Positions 23,709-32,847 are shown, counted from the first letter of the stretch. The stretch: 60,629 bases of DNA from Shinella sp. SUS2 (GCF_001262505.1 NZ_KQ410746.1:1-60629); one strand, 5' to 3'. Translations and numbers: made by a program. Notes: generated from the letters alone by a model not told the origin.

Positions 23709-24901
23709 AGGCTCTCCGCCGTCGTATCCATGGTGCCGGACGGGCGCGATCGCTTGCGTCCCGGCGCATTGGTGCGGCGCGATCCGGTCGCGCCCTTGTC
23801 GAAGGCTTCCGGCGACGTGACGGTCAGCGCCGTCGTCCTTCCGCTATCGTCCTCGCGCATCGTCAGCTTGGAAATGAGCATGTCCCGGTTGATGCCCATG
23901 AAGGCATCCTCGACGGTCACCATCTCGTTGACGCGCCAGAGCCGGCCGCCGGCGCCGAAGCCGTGGACGGTGTAGCTGATCTGCTCGCCCTTGGCGCGCG
24001 CCGTGCGCATGCGCCAGTCGGCCTCGTCCTCGGCGCTGATTTGGTCAGCTTTCGATCGGGTCAGATGGGCGATGGGGCGATAGCGCTTGATCTCGCCGTC
24101 CTCGGCAATGCCGGTCGCGGCCGTGCCCTTGCGCTCGCGTTCCGTCGCAGCGCCGTCCGTCGTCTCGCGGTCATCGACGGAGATAGGCTCGGCGGTGACA
24201 TCGAGCTTTGCGCCCTTGCGCTCCTTGGCGGCGCGCTCTGACTGGCCGCGCACGATGGTCTTCGAATAGCGGCCGGAATGATCGAAGGAGCCTTCGGCCG
24301 ACAGGACGTTGCCCGGCAGCGTGAGGCTTGCCGGCGCGCGGTTCGCGCCGGTGCGGGTGATGACGATGCCGCCGATGCCGTCCGACAGGATCAGCGCGTG
24401 ACGCGAGCGTGCGCCCTTCTCGATTGCCGAATGGGCGGTCTCGACGAGGTCGAGCGAGTAGCGCTGGAAGGGCTCGCCGGTGTCGATCTCGCTCTTCACG
24501 GTGAGGCCGAAGGGCGCTGCAATGCGCTTCACGGCATCTTCAAGCTTTACGTTCTTGAACTCGGCCACCTTGCCGTCACCGATCGCATCGCAGTCGACGA
24601 GGTCGCCGGTCTTGTCGCGGCCGGTAATCTTGACGCCGGCTTGGCCCTCGCTGATCGACGGGCTGACATTATCGACATAGCCTTCCAGGCACGGCTCGCC
24701 ATCGACCGAGATCGCGACGGCCATGCCGGGCTGCACGGCCCTTGCCGCGGCGAAGGTGGAGCTGGGCAGCGCGTCGGTGGTGCGCGCATCGCGCAGCTCG
24801 ATCGAGAAGCTGCCGGACAGGTCTTCCATGTCGCGGCTGACCTCGGCCGACGTCCAGGCGGTGAAGGGCGCGCCATCGATGGAGACCGCGATCCCGCTCA
24901 T
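23705..24901 (-). CDS. Mu gp44-like baseplate hub protein (gpP/gpD family)
   Basis: 398 aa. It starts SGIAVSIDGAPFTAWTSAEVSRD and contains PGMAVAISVDGEPCLEGYVD and TGRDKTGDLVDCDA, the pattern of the gp44/gpD hub proteins. The hub joins the spike to the tail tube. Its start overlaps the gp43-like gene by 4 bp. The C-terminal tail after residue 370 is basic and serine-rich and is probably flexible. Confidence 0.88.
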   Translation of the reverse strand: MSGIAVSIDGAPFTAWTSAEVSRDMEDLSGSFSIELRDARTTDALPSSTFAAARAVQPGMAVAISVDGEPCLEGYVDNVSPSISEGQAGVKITGRDKTGDLVDCDAIGDGKVAEFKNVKLEDAVKRIAAPFGLTVKSEIDTGEPFQRYSLDLVETAHSAIEKGARSRHALILSDGIGGIVITRTGANRAPASLTLPGNVLSAEGSFDHSGRYSKTIVRGQSERAAKERKGAKLDVTAEPISVDDRETTDGAATERERKGTAATGIAEDGEIKRYRPIAHLTRSKADQISAEDEADWRMRTARAKGEQISYTVHGFGAGGRLWRVNEMVTVEDAFMGINRDMLISKLTMREDDSGRTTALTVTSPEAFDKGATGSRRTNAPGRKRSRPSGTMDTTAESL

Positions 24902-26169
24902 TTGAGCACCTCGACCGGGCCTTCGAGAAAGGCGGGATGGCGGGGCCGGTTGCGCCGGACGATGTCGCGGAAGGCCGGCTCGACGCGCTGCGGATCATCA
25001 CCGAAGAGATGATGGGCGATCTGCCAGGCTTCGGCGGGCAGGTCCGGACGCAGGACCAGGACATCCGGCAGGCGGCCGATCCGCTCGTTGATGTCGGACG
25101 AGACGGCCGTCTTGAGATCCGTGAGCGCCAGGCGCAGGTTGCCGGTCTGGCCCGCATAGATGGAGCTGCTCATGCCTTCGAGCCGGTCGGCCGCATCGCC
25201 GATCGCGATCACGGCCCGCGTGCGGAAGGAGAGCGCCTCGCGGCGGCTCTCATACGAAGCAAAGACCGATTGTCTGGCGGCGGCGGTGAGCGTGCGGCCG
25301 CAAGCCAAGGCAAGCAGAAGACCGTCTGTCGGCGACGGCGCAAGGGCAACCTCGGCGGCAAGCGCAGACGCAAGGTCGAAGCCGATCGTCATCAGCGCCA
25401 GAGGAGACGGCGGAGCCTCGGCGCTCGTGCCGGCGGCGGGCGAGACGGCGGGCGTCGGGCTCGCCGCGGCGAGAATGGCGACGGTTGCCTGCACCATTTG
25501 ATCGAAGGCGAGAGCGCCGGTTGGCGCGAGATCGGGAACCGAGGCGCTGAGGCGGGGCAAGGTGCGCCGCGCGCCGGTCGGCGGCGAGAGCGCGGCGATC
25601 GAGGCGCGAAAGACACGGTGCGCCCGGTTGACGGAAAGCTGCCGCGCGACGGAGATAGCGCGCTGCTCATGAGCCTTGGCGAAGGTGGAGAGTGTGGCTG
25701 CGGCGGAAGAGATCGCCGTCGTCAGGGTCGAAAGGCTCCCACCCGCGCGGCCGAGGCTCGCAAGGCCGGAAAGCCCTCCGAGCCCGCCGGCCGGCAGGCG
25801 CTTGAACTGGATGGAGAAGCGCGTGACGCGCAGTTCGCGGTCGGAGAAGAAGACCTGTCCCGGCTCCTCTAGGATGACGGTCATCGGGCCGAGCCAGGGA
25901 TGAACGAGCGTCGAGGGGCCCGGCGTTTCCATCGCCGCCTGGAGTGCCGCTGCCTGGGCTATGTAATCGTCGCCGACAACAAGGCCTTCGATGGAGATGA
26001 CCGCCGGCGCCATCCCGAAATCGTCATAGGCCGGAACATCCACGCCGGGGAAGAGCTGCTCAGCGATGCGCCGGCCGGCCGCCGTCGACGCATCGGGAAC
26101 ATGGAAGCGGATGCCACGCCAGAAGCCTGGCAGAAGGCCGGGAAGGAGATCGCGATCGCCGCCGAACAT
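24898..26169 (-). CDS. Mu gp43-like DNA circularisation N-domain protein
   Basis: 423 aa. The N-terminal half shows the DNA_circ_N signature: WRGIRFHVPDASTAAGRR, AYDDFGMAPAVISIEGLVVGDDYI and STLVHPWLGPMTVI. Despite the name given from Mu protein N, members are tail/baseplate proteins located between tape measure and hub. The C-terminal half is Ala/Ser-rich and less conserved. It begins 2 bp after the tape measure gene. Confidence 0.88.
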   Translation of the reverse strand: MFGGDRDLLPGLLPGFWRGIRFHVPDASTAAGRRIAEQLFPGVDVPAYDDFGMAPAVISIEGLVVGDDYIAQAAALQAAMETPGPSTLVHPWLGPMTVILEEPGQVFFSDRELRVTRFSIQFKRLPAGGLGGLSGLASLGRAGGSLSTLTTAISSAAATLSTFAKAHEQRAISVARQLSVNRAHRVFRASIAALSPPTGARRTLPRLSASVPDLAPTGALAFDQMVQATVAILAAASPTPAVSPAAGTSAEAPPSPLALMTIGFDLASALAAEVALAPSPTDGLLLALACGRTLTAAARQSVFASYESRREALSFRTRAVIAIGDAADRLEGMSSSIYAGQTGNLRLALTDLKTAVSSDINERIGRLPDVLVLRPDLPAEAWQIAHHLFGDDPQRVEPAFRDIVRRNRPRHPAFLEGPVEVLK

Positions 26170-26171
26170 GA

Positions 26172-28727
26172 TCAGACCCTTCCGACTGCGCGGCCGGTGT
26201 TCGCCGTGGTCAGCGCGACTTTCTTGTTGTCAGATTGTGCACTGACGACTTTGCCGGGTCCCTCGACTGCGATCCGAACGGAGCCGCCGACCTCGACCTG
26301 TTGACGAGGAAGTGCCTGGGCGAAGCGCGCTGGCTGGTTCGAATTTGCCGCGGCCTTCTTGAACGGAAGCTTTGGCGGGCCGTCGAGATAATCATCGAGC
26401 GAATTACCACGGTCGCTGCCGTCTTCGCTGGAGCCGGCCGTGCCGCCATTGGGCAGCATGTCGCCAGGCTGTGCAGTGCCCTTAAGTCGGGCAAGCGCAT
26501 CTGCCGCGGTGCTGATCGCACTGGCAACGGCGTTCCATGCGTCGACTGCCGTCTGCGGGATCAGGGAGAACCAGTCGATCGTCGCACCTGCAATCCATTT
26601 GATGCCGCCGACCACACGGTCGATAAAGCCCGCCACACTACGGAGCGTGGCCATGAAACTTTCGGGCATGATTTCCGACCAGGTCTTTTTCCCCTCGGCA
26701 ACATCGGCGAGGTTATTCGCGACATCAGCCAGGAAGCCAGCGAGATCGCCGAGCATATTGACGGCTTTCGAGACGGCCGTTCCCGTAAGATCACCCAGCG
26801 AACGGAAGAAGCCGAAGAACTTCTCACTATCGAAGTTGACCATGCCGCCGAGCGCGCGACCGAGACGGGCAAACGCGCTGGCAATGCGGCCAATGGCGCT
26901 GATTGTCTTGCCGAGCCCATTACCGATCTCCTTGAGATGCGGCGCAAATCCGCTTCCAAACGACTTCAACGTCTCCCAGCCGAACTTCACTTTCTCGATC
27001 GCGCCGTCCAGCAGCTTCCAGCCTTCGAGCTTGGCATTGTCGATGGTCAGCCAGGACAGATCCGGGGTGCCGCCCATGCCCTCCTTTATGCCGTCGAACA
27101 GCGTCTTGAAGTTCGCCCAGCCGCCCTGCACGTCGCGCCAGGCGCTGGCAAGGCCGCGCCGCACGATCGGGCCGTAACGATCCCACGTCTCGCGGCCGGC
27201 CTGGACGATGCGACGGCCGCGGTCGCGCACATCGTCGGCAAGGTTGCGGAAGCCCGTCTTCGCCCGATCCCAGATCCGCATGACGCGCGGGCCGTAGGTG
27301 TTCCAGTTCCGATAGACATGCAGGCCCGCCGCCGCGATCAGCGCGATCGCGATGCCGACCGGCGAGATCAAAGCGGCGAGCATGGCAAAGCCGGCGCCGA
27401 TGATGGGAAGCGCGATGCCAAGCGCACCGAAGGCCGCGGCGAGGAGCACCCCGCCGCCGGCGATGGCAATGATCTTGCTGCCGAGCCCGCCGCTCTCCTT
27501 GTTCCATTCGCGATACCACTTCAGGCCATCCATCAGGTAACCGTTGATGGTCGGCAACCAGGTGCCGAAACCAAAGCCCACTTCGCGCGCGGCCTGCGTC
27601 CCGATCTCCTGGAAAGTCATGAGCTGGCGGTTCAGACCAGCCATCTGCGTCTCGAAGTCCTCGTCGATGATCGCGCCGGTGGCCTTCGCCACCTCGTCCT
27701 TGATCCGCTTGTACTCGTCAACGTTCGTCAGGAACGGGATGAGGAAGTCCATGACCTGCTGGTCGGCGAAGATCTCGCCGAGCGCGCCGGCGCCATGGAT
27801 CGCCTCGAGCTGCTCGCGCACGAAGCCGAGCGCATCCGCGCCTTCCAGGCCGTTCGCCTTCGCCTTCTTCATCAGCTTCTCGATCTCGCCGCCGGAAACG
27901 CCGGTCAGCTTGACGATCTTCTGCATGACGGCTTCGATCGGGTTGATGCCCTTGACGGCCGCGTCGGCCATGACGGCCTGGATGTCGACGCCGGCGTCCT
28001 TGAAGTTCTTGATCGTGGCCGGCGCTGCGATCTTCGACAGGAAGTTCTTCAGGTTGTTCGCCGCCTCGCTCGGGTCGGCGGTGCCTTTGCGGGCGATCTG
28101 AAGGGCGGCGCCAAGGAAGTTCACCGCCTCGCGGCCGGTGACACCGTATTTCGCCATCTGGCTGGTGAGCGTCGGGAAGTAGCGCGCCATATCCTTCAGT
28201 TCGAACGCGCCTTCCTTGCCGGAAACGACAAGTGCGCCGAGCGCGTCGTTCAGCTGATCGGCGGGAAGCTTCAGGGTCTGGAGCATGGAGGTCGCGACCT
28301 TCGACATGTCCGAGAACTCGGCATTGGCGGCGGTCGCGGATTTGCCGATCGTGCCGATCGACTGGTCGATGAGATCGCGGCTGAGACCCGCAGCGATCAT
28401 CTCGCCCGCGCCGGCGGCGACGACGTCGGAATACTGGCCGACGGCCAGGGCCAGCGCCTCGTATTCGGATCGCGCCTCCGCGACGAAGCTGAAGGCGGCA
28501 CTACCCGACAGGTTGGCCGTCGAGGCGATGTCGATGAGCTTCTGCTCGAACGCCGCCGCCTCGCGGATCGGGCCCATGAAGGAGATGGCGGCGACGGCCG
28601 TGCCGAGCACGCCGATCTTCGTGGCGAAGGACGCGATGCCCTTCAGCGTGCCGGTCAGCCGGCGCAGCGGCCCGGTGAGGCGATCGCGCAGGCGGACCAG
28701 GACGTCGAGGTTCATCGACCTTGCCAT
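26172..28727 (-). CDS. Tail tape measure protein (Mu gp42-like)
   Basis: 851 aa. The N-terminus LVRLRDRLTGPLRRLTGTL and the region from residue 60 to 370 (SGSAAFSFVAEARSEYEAL, GREAVNFLGAALQIARKGT) are of the phage tail tape measure TP901 family. Hydrophobic segments lie around residues 425-470 (IIAIAGGGVLLAAAFGALG, GFAMLAALISPVGIAIALIA). Such proteins set tail length and are ejected with DNA. The start codon is 1-2 bp from the stop of the frameshift-extended chaperone. Confidence 0.92.
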   Translation of the reverse strand: MARSMNLDVLVRLRDRLTGPLRRLTGTLKGIASFATKIGVLGTAVAAISFMGPIREAAAFEQKLIDIASTANLSGSAAFSFVAEARSEYEALALAVGQYSDVVAAGAGEMIAAGLSRDLIDQSIGTIGKSATAANAEFSDMSKVATSMLQTLKLPADQLNDALGALVVSGKEGAFELKDMARYFPTLTSQMAKYGVTGREAVNFLGAALQIARKGTADPSEAANNLKNFLSKIAAPATIKNFKDAGVDIQAVMADAAVKGINPIEAVMQKIVKLTGVSGGEIEKLMKKAKANGLEGADALGFVREQLEAIHGAGALGEIFADQQVMDFLIPFLTNVDEYKRIKDEVAKATGAIIDEDFETQMAGLNRQLMTFQEIGTQAAREVGFGFGTWLPTINGYLMDGLKWYREWNKESGGLGSKIIAIAGGGVLLAAAFGALGIALPIIGAGFAMLAALISPVGIAIALIAAAGLHVYRNWNTYGPRVMRIWDRAKTGFRNLADDVRDRGRRIVQAGRETWDRYGPIVRRGLASAWRDVQGGWANFKTLFDGIKEGMGGTPDLSWLTIDNAKLEGWKLLDGAIEKVKFGWETLKSFGSGFAPHLKEIGNGLGKTISAIGRIASAFARLGRALGGMVNFDSEKFFGFFRSLGDLTGTAVSKAVNMLGDLAGFLADVANNLADVAEGKKTWSEIMPESFMATLRSVAGFIDRVVGGIKWIAGATIDWFSLIPQTAVDAWNAVASAISTAADALARLKGTAQPGDMLPNGGTAGSSEDGSDRGNSLDDYLDGPPKLPFKKAAANSNQPARFAQALPRQQVEVGGSVRIAVEGPGKVVSAQSDNKKVALTTANTGRAVGRV

Positions 28728-28728
28728 G

Positions 28729-28893
28729 TCAGTCTCCGTTCGAGAGTTTGCGCTCTTCCTCGCGCCAGGCCATCAGGCAGTTCCACCAGAAGGTGACGCG
28801 GCCGACATCGAAGGTCTCGATCTCGGCCGCGCTGAACCCGGTCCCGTCCGCCAGGGCACCGAGTTTTACCGGCCAGTCTTCCGGCCACTCGCC
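28729..28893 (-). CDS. Frameshift extension of the tail assembly chaperone (gp41' equivalent)
   Basis: A 54-codon segment in the -1 frame has no start of its own. It begins GEWPEDWPVKLGALADGTG and ends EEERKLSNGD-TGA at 28729, just before the tape measure ATG. It becomes expressed if ribosomes slip back one base at the T-TTT-TTG heptamer (plus-strand CAAAAAA, 28893-28899), which is in the correct phase in the upstream gene. This replaces the last eight residues (ASGRKTGR) with the extension. The arrangement is the G/GT-type frameshift found before tape measure genes. Confidence 0.8.
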   Translation of the reverse strand, partial: GEWPEDWPVKLGALADGTGFSAAEIETFDVGRVTFWWNCLMAWREEERKLSNGD

Positions 28894-29333
28894 AAAAAAT
28901 GGTTGAGCACCTGTCCGGCGTTGGCGATGTCAGAGGCGTCCATCTTGTCGTAAAGCCGGTTCATCACGGCCTGGTTGATCTTGGTGGACTGCCCGATCGC
29001 CACCACGGCCAGCATCTCTTCGCTCGCCGCCTGGATGGCGCGCTGGTCGGCGCCGTTGAGGCGGTGGAAGACGAGCTGGTCGAATTTGCGCTCGCGGATC
29101 TTGCCGTCCTTGCGCGACGTGATCGTCTGCGGATAGGCGAGCGGCAGGGTGACCGTGCCGTCGAGATTGCGGACGGCTTGCGCCGGCAAGCGGTCGGCCG
29201 GGGCGAAGTCCTCGTCGACAATGTCGCCGTCGATCGGAGCCGAGGCCGCGACCTTGGTGTCCTCGTCGACAATATCGGGCGCGGCAGCGCGGGGTTCGTC
29301 CTCGTCGAGGTCGATTGCGATTTCCGTTCCCAT
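28866..29333 (-). CDS. Tail assembly chaperone (Mu gp41-like)
   Basis: 155 aa, start set at the ATG that follows the tube gene directly (TAGGCTGATGG region, stop/start overlap at 29333). The core TVTLPLAYPQTITSRKDGKIRERKFDQLVFHRLNGADQRAIQ is the phage tail assembly protein (gp41/E) family. The N-terminal 60 residues are acidic. The slippery heptamer lies eight codons from its stop. Confidence 0.88.
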   Translation of the reverse strand: MGTEIAIDLDEDEPRAAAPDIVDEDTKVAASAPIDGDIVDEDFAPADRLPAQAVRNLDGTVTLPLAYPQTITSRKDGKIRERKFDQLVFHRLNGADQRAIQAASEEMLAVVAIGQSTKINQAVMNRLYDKMDASDIANAGQVLNHFLASGRKTGR

Positions 29334-29698
29334 CAGCCTACGATCTCCTCTGCCGCCGAACCTTCCCATTTCAGTTCGATCTTGCCGCCTTCGCCGCCGG
29401 TGACCTCGGGGATGTCATCGGAGAGGAAGGCGTCGGCGATGACGAAGGTCTGCCCGGTGTCGCAGAGCACCTGCAGTTCCCCTTCGCCGGGCACGAGCAG
29501 ATTTCCGAGACGCTGGCCCCGTTCGAGGTTCGTCGTCGCGGTGACCTGCGATCCCTGGAATTCCTGGGCGCGCCCGACCTTGCGGCCATAGGTGACGGCA
29601 TTGTTCTTCATGCCGCCCTTGCGCAGCTTCGCGCCCTTTTCGACCGGCAGGTTGCGCCCCCGCCAGACGATATCGACAATGCCCAATACCTGAGCCAT
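29333..29698 (-). CDS. Tail tube protein (Mu gpM/gp40-like)
   Basis: 121 aa. The sequence VLGIVDIVWRGRNLPVEKGAKLRKGGMKNN and QVTATTNLERGQRLGNLLVPGEGELQVLCDTGQTF matches the Mu-type tail tube family. The protein forms the inner tube stacked within the contractile sheath. It lies 35 bp downstream of the sheath gene. Confidence 0.9.
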   Translation of the reverse strand: MAQVLGIVDIVWRGRNLPVEKGAKLRKGGMKNNAVTYGRKVGRAQEFQGSQVTATTNLERGQRLGNLLVPGEGELQVLCDTGQTFVIADAFLSDDIPEVTGGEGGKIELKWEGSAAEEIVG

Positions 29699-29733
29699 GT
29701 GGGTTCCCTTTCTCCTTCAGCCGGCCGCGCCGG

Positions 29734-31227
29734 TCAGACCTGGAATTCGAGCGAGCCGGCGGACACCATGAGGTTTCCGACGATCACGACCTGCTGGCGC
29801 GAATTGAGGCGGTTGCGATCGTCATCGTCGATCTCGAACCGGCTTTCCTTGATGGTGCGCTCGACGTCGGTGAGCCAGGCGCGCTGGGCGTAGAGCCGGC
29901 AACGCGCCGCCCAGGAGCCGTGCACGCGCCGCGGCGAGGCGACGGTGTTGCCGGGCTCCTCGTCATCGTCGTCTCGCGTGGCAAAGGCCGCCTCGCTCTC
30001 GTCCTCGATGAGCTTGGCGCGCGGATACATCAGCGCCATGTAGCCGCGCCAGTCGTAGCGCACGCGGCTCATGGTCTTCGGGACCATGATGTCGAGCCAG
30101 GCGCGATCGGCGATGCCGAGCGTCGAGGTGCGATAGGTGGTGATGACGCGGGCCAGCGTGACCGTCCCGTCAGGCAGGCATTCGAGCATGCTGACGCCGG
30201 AGCGCAGCAACAGCTCGTTTTCCGTCTCGGAATAGAGATCGGCCGGATCGGGCGCCATGACGCCCGGCAGGACGAGCGAACGGAGCTGGCGCGCCGGATC
30301 GTTGGTGAGGTGGAAGGCGGCGATCGCATGGGCGGCGGCCGCAATCGTCCAGCTCGACGACGGCGAGGCCTTGAGCGCGAAGGCGCTGAGGAAGGGGCAA
30401 TTGGTCAGCTGCCCGAAGGTGCCGGCCTGGCCATAGGTCGCGCGCTTGGCGACATAGCCGTGCACGTCGAGGCGCGACATCGCCTTGAAGCGGTCGATCG
30501 CCCAGGTGGCGAAGGCCTGCACGTTGGTCGCATCGTTCCAGGGGAAGGAGACGTCGGTGTACCAGGCGCCCGGCAGCAGATCGAGCGCATCGGTGATGTC
30601 GGGATTGCCCGTCCCGCCCGCCATGGCGGCAATCGCCACGGTGAGGCCGGCGGGGATCGCCTGGGCGGCAACGTCCACGCGAAGGTCGATGTCGTTGCCG
30701 GCCTCGCCGCCATGGCGGGCGGTGCAGGTGACGACGCCGAGCGCCGAGGCGGCGGTGACGGCGCTGGCCGTGTCGGCCGTGATGGCGGCGGCAAGCTTGG
30801 TGGCGAGCTGCGTTGTCGTATCGGCCGGCGCGGCGGTGATGCGCACCTGACGGCCGCCGACGCGAAAGCGCAGCACGACCGGCTGCGGGACGGCGCCAGT
30901 GAAGGTGAAGGTGCCGGTCGCCTTGACGGCATCGCCGGCGTCCGCCAGCGCCATAACGAAGAGCGGCTGCGTCTTGTTGGCCTTGCGGAAGCTTGCCACC
31001 ATCTCCGCGCCGATCGAGCCGAGGCCGAAGAGCGCGATCGCCTCCTCGGGCCGCGTGATCTCGACGATCTGGCCGGGCGCGAGCGTGCCGGCGGCAAGCT
31101 TCTGGGCGATGATGAGGTTGCGCACCGGCCAGGGCAGGACGCCGAGCGTGCGATAGTTCGGCTTGACTTCGAGGAAGTTGCCGGGAGCGAGCCAGTCGGA
31201 CGGGATTTCGTCAAAGGTGATCGTCAT
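29734..31227 (-). CDS. Contractile tail sheath protein (Mu gpL/gp39-like)
   Basis: 497 aa. It starts TITFDEIPSDWLAPGNFLEVKPNYRTLGVLPWPVRNLIIAQKLA, typical of Mu gpL, and contains the variable inserted beta domain (residues about 100-210) and the conserved C-terminal TTYRTSTLGIADRAWLDI...RVRYDWRGYMALMYPRAKL region that makes the extended sheath contacts. The contractile tail makes this a myovirus-type virion. The start overlaps the DUF2635 gene by 4 bp. Confidence 0.93.
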   Translation of the reverse strand: MTITFDEIPSDWLAPGNFLEVKPNYRTLGVLPWPVRNLIIAQKLAAGTLAPGQIVEITRPEEAIALFGLGSIGAEMVASFRKANKTQPLFVMALADAGDAVKATGTFTFTGAVPQPVVLRFRVGGRQVRITAAPADTTTQLATKLAAAITADTASAVTAASALGVVTCTARHGGEAGNDIDLRVDVAAQAIPAGLTVAIAAMAGGTGNPDITDALDLLPGAWYTDVSFPWNDATNVQAFATWAIDRFKAMSRLDVHGYVAKRATYGQAGTFGQLTNCPFLSAFALKASPSSSWTIAAAAHAIAAFHLTNDPARQLRSLVLPGVMAPDPADLYSETENELLLRSGVSMLECLPDGTVTLARVITTYRTSTLGIADRAWLDIMVPKTMSRVRYDWRGYMALMYPRAKLIEDESEAAFATRDDDDEEPGNTVASPRRVHGSWAARCRLYAQRAWLTDVERTIKESRFEIDDDDRNRLNSRQQVVIVGNLMVSAGSLEFQV

Positions 31228-31409
31228 TTCGCGGAAGCCTCCTTCGGCGCGGTTTTCGGGGTTGCCGGCACAAGATCAAGATCTGCGATCCGGCGCCGCA
31301 CGAAGGCCGTGTCCGGCGCTTCCATGCCGTCGATCGGCCAGGGCTCGCCGCCCTCCTGGAGGACGGTGCGGCCTTCGCCGGGTTTGAGATAAAGCGGCTT
31401 CTTCGCCAT
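31224..31409 (-). CDS. Mu gp38-like DUF2635 protein
   Basis: 61 aa. KKPLYLKPGEGRTVLQEGGEPWPIDGMEAPDTAFVRRRI is a full match to the short DUF2635 family (Mu gp38), always found just upstream of the sheath gene. Its precise function is unknown. It overlaps the sheath gene start. Confidence 0.88.
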   Translation of the reverse strand: MAKKPLYLKPGEGRTVLQEGGEPWPIDGMEAPDTAFVRRRIADLDLVPATPKTAPKEASAK

Positions 31410-31424
31410 GGTGTCCTCTCGGGG

Positions 31425-32024
31425 TCAGGGGAAAGTGTCTTCGGTGACCGGCAGGCCGGTTTCCGGCGGCGTCTCTTCCTCGGGCGGGTTGACGATCCAG
31501 GTGACGCCGAGCGCCTGGAAATCTTCCAGCGTCTTCAGCTTGAAGGTCGCGGGCGTGGCCGTGAACCGGACCTCGAAGTCCACCTGGGCGATGACGATGC
31601 TGTCATCCGTCCATCCGTCCGCGATCACCGAATTGGCGAGCGTCACATGCGAGGTGCCGATGCCGGGATATTCCGCGCCGTTCATGAGCACCATCGCCAC
31701 GTCCACCATGGCGTCGAGGCCGAGCCCGCGGGTGTCGCCCTTGAAGCGGGTTTCAAGGGCGTTCGAAGCCTTGAACAGAAGCACCAGGCGCCAGAGCATC
31801 GCGCCCTTGGTGATACGGTTGTTGTCGCCGTCCGGCTTGAAGCCCGTCCAGGCTAGGCCGATGAAGGGCGTCAGCCGTGACAGGCGCTCGAACTCCTTCA
31901 GTGTCAAGGTCTGCGGGATCCGCTCGACCGTGAAATCCTTCTGCGGGAAAGCCAGCCGGAGCCGCTCGATGATGACGGGCTCCATGGTGCGGATCGGCTG
32001 GCGGGCGAGATCGAGCGCCATCAC
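31425..32024 (-). CDS. Mu gp37-like protein (DUF1834)
   Basis: 199 aa. The position between the gp36-like and gp38-like genes and the pattern PVIIERLRLAFPQKDFTVERIPQ, MLWRLVLLFKASNAL identify the gp37/DUF1834 family, which acts in tail completion. It overlaps the gp36-like gene by 4 bp. The Pro/Glu-rich C-terminus is probably flexible. Confidence 0.82.
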   Translation of the reverse strand: MMALDLARQPIRTMEPVIIERLRLAFPQKDFTVERIPQTLTLKEFERLSRLTPFIGLAWTGFKPDGDNNRITKGAMLWRLVLLFKASNALETRFKGDTRGLGLDAMVDVAMVLMNGAEYPGIGTSHVTLANSVIADGWTDDSIVIAQVDFEVRFTATPATFKLKTLEDFQALGVTWIVNPPEEETPPETGLPVTEDTFP

Positions 32025-32455
32025 ATGCCCCGCAAGGTTTCGTCGGTGAAGACGCGCGGGCGGTCCGACATGCGCGGGCCGGAGCCGACTGCGGGTCCTG
32101 CCGGCGCTGCGGCGGGAAGGTCGAGGTGCACCAGTTCCTTGGCGATGTTTTCGAGCCAGGAGATGACCTCCTTGCGGCCCTTGCCCATTTCCTCGGACGG
32201 ATCGGTGTGCTCGCCCTGGGCGAGATCGTAGCGGGCAAGGGTGCAGGTGGCGCGCACGATCTCCACCGGCGGCACGGCGATCGGCACCAGGTAGCGGCCG
32301 CGCACATAGCCGTTGATCACGCCCGTCGCATCGGCAAGCGCCGTCATCACCTTGTCGACGTCGACCGTCTCGGCCGTCCGGTCCTCGGGCCGGGACAGGC
32401 GGATCATCTGCGTCTCGCCAAAGCGGGCAATCATGTCGGCGACGGTGGCGTACAT
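32021..32455 (-). CDS. Mu gp36-like head-tail connector protein (DUF1320)
   Basis: 144 aa. The start YATVADMIARFGETQMIRLSR, followed by VMTALADATGVINGYVRGRY and CTLARYDLAQG, is characteristic of the gp36/DUF1320 family, a head-completion component. It begins a translational block after the small secreted-protein gene. Confidence 0.9.
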   Translation of the reverse strand: MYATVADMIARFGETQMIRLSRPEDRTAETVDVDKVMTALADATGVINGYVRGRYLVPIAVPPVEIVRATCTLARYDLAQGEHTDPSEEMGKGRKEVISWLENIAKELVHLDLPAAAPAGPAVGSGPRMSDRPRVFTDETLRGM

Positions 32456-32532
32456 ATATAAAGTCTTTCAGGGTTCAAGATGAGGCCGGCCGGTGGGCCA
32501 GCCTCGAAGTGCGACGGCGTCAGGACCTTGCG

Positions 32533-32847
32533 TTAACAACGCCGGTAGAGGTCGATGAAGGTGAGACCGTGGGTGCGGTAGCTCTCGGCGTATTCCGGCT
32601 TCAGCGGTTCGAAGCCGGCGACGGCAATGACGGGTGCCGGCTTCAGGCGCTGCGGCACGATGGCGACATGATCCGTGGTGACGAGATCCGTGGCCTTCAA
32701 ATCGAGATCAGCCGTCGAAGGCGCGGCATAGATGCCCGCATCAGGCGGCAGAGCCGCTGCGGATGCCGAAGCAGAGATCGCAAGCAGGCAGGCGAGCGAT
32801 GCAATCGTGCCCAGGATAATACTTCGGATGGAATAATGGGAACGCAT
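32533..32847 (-). CDS. Small exported protein inside the late operon (putative moron)
   Basis: 104 aa. Residues 1-31 form a clear signal peptide (RSHYSIRSIILGTIASLACLL then ASASA-A). The mature part is about 73 residues with no recognised family. Structural phage genes in this position have no export signal, and the Mu gene order has no counterpart, so this is most likely an accessory gene that acts on the host envelope. Non-coding gaps of 77 and 157 bp on either side also mark it as an insertion. Confidence 0.65.
   Translation of the reverse strand: MRSHYSIRSIILGTIASLACLLAISASASAAALPPDAGIYAAPSTADLDLKATDLVTTDHVAIVPQRLKPAPVIAVAGFEPLKPEYAESYRTHGLTFIDLYRRC

Noticed and set aside
26235..28796. 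An 853-codon plus-strand frame opposite the tape measure gene
   Set aside because: Antisense shadow; the tape measure gene on the minus strand has family motifs and fits the operon.
30612..30725. Two partial matches to the GCCCGCCATGGCGGGC palindrome within the sheath gene
   Set aside because: They lie in coding sequence (Ala-Met-Ala-Gly codons), lack the rest of the 31-bp element and are not near a start codon.
31833..31848. A TTGAAGCCCG word in the gp37-like gene
   Set aside because: Single copy in coding sequence, without the tandem partner; shows that the 10-mer alone is not informative.
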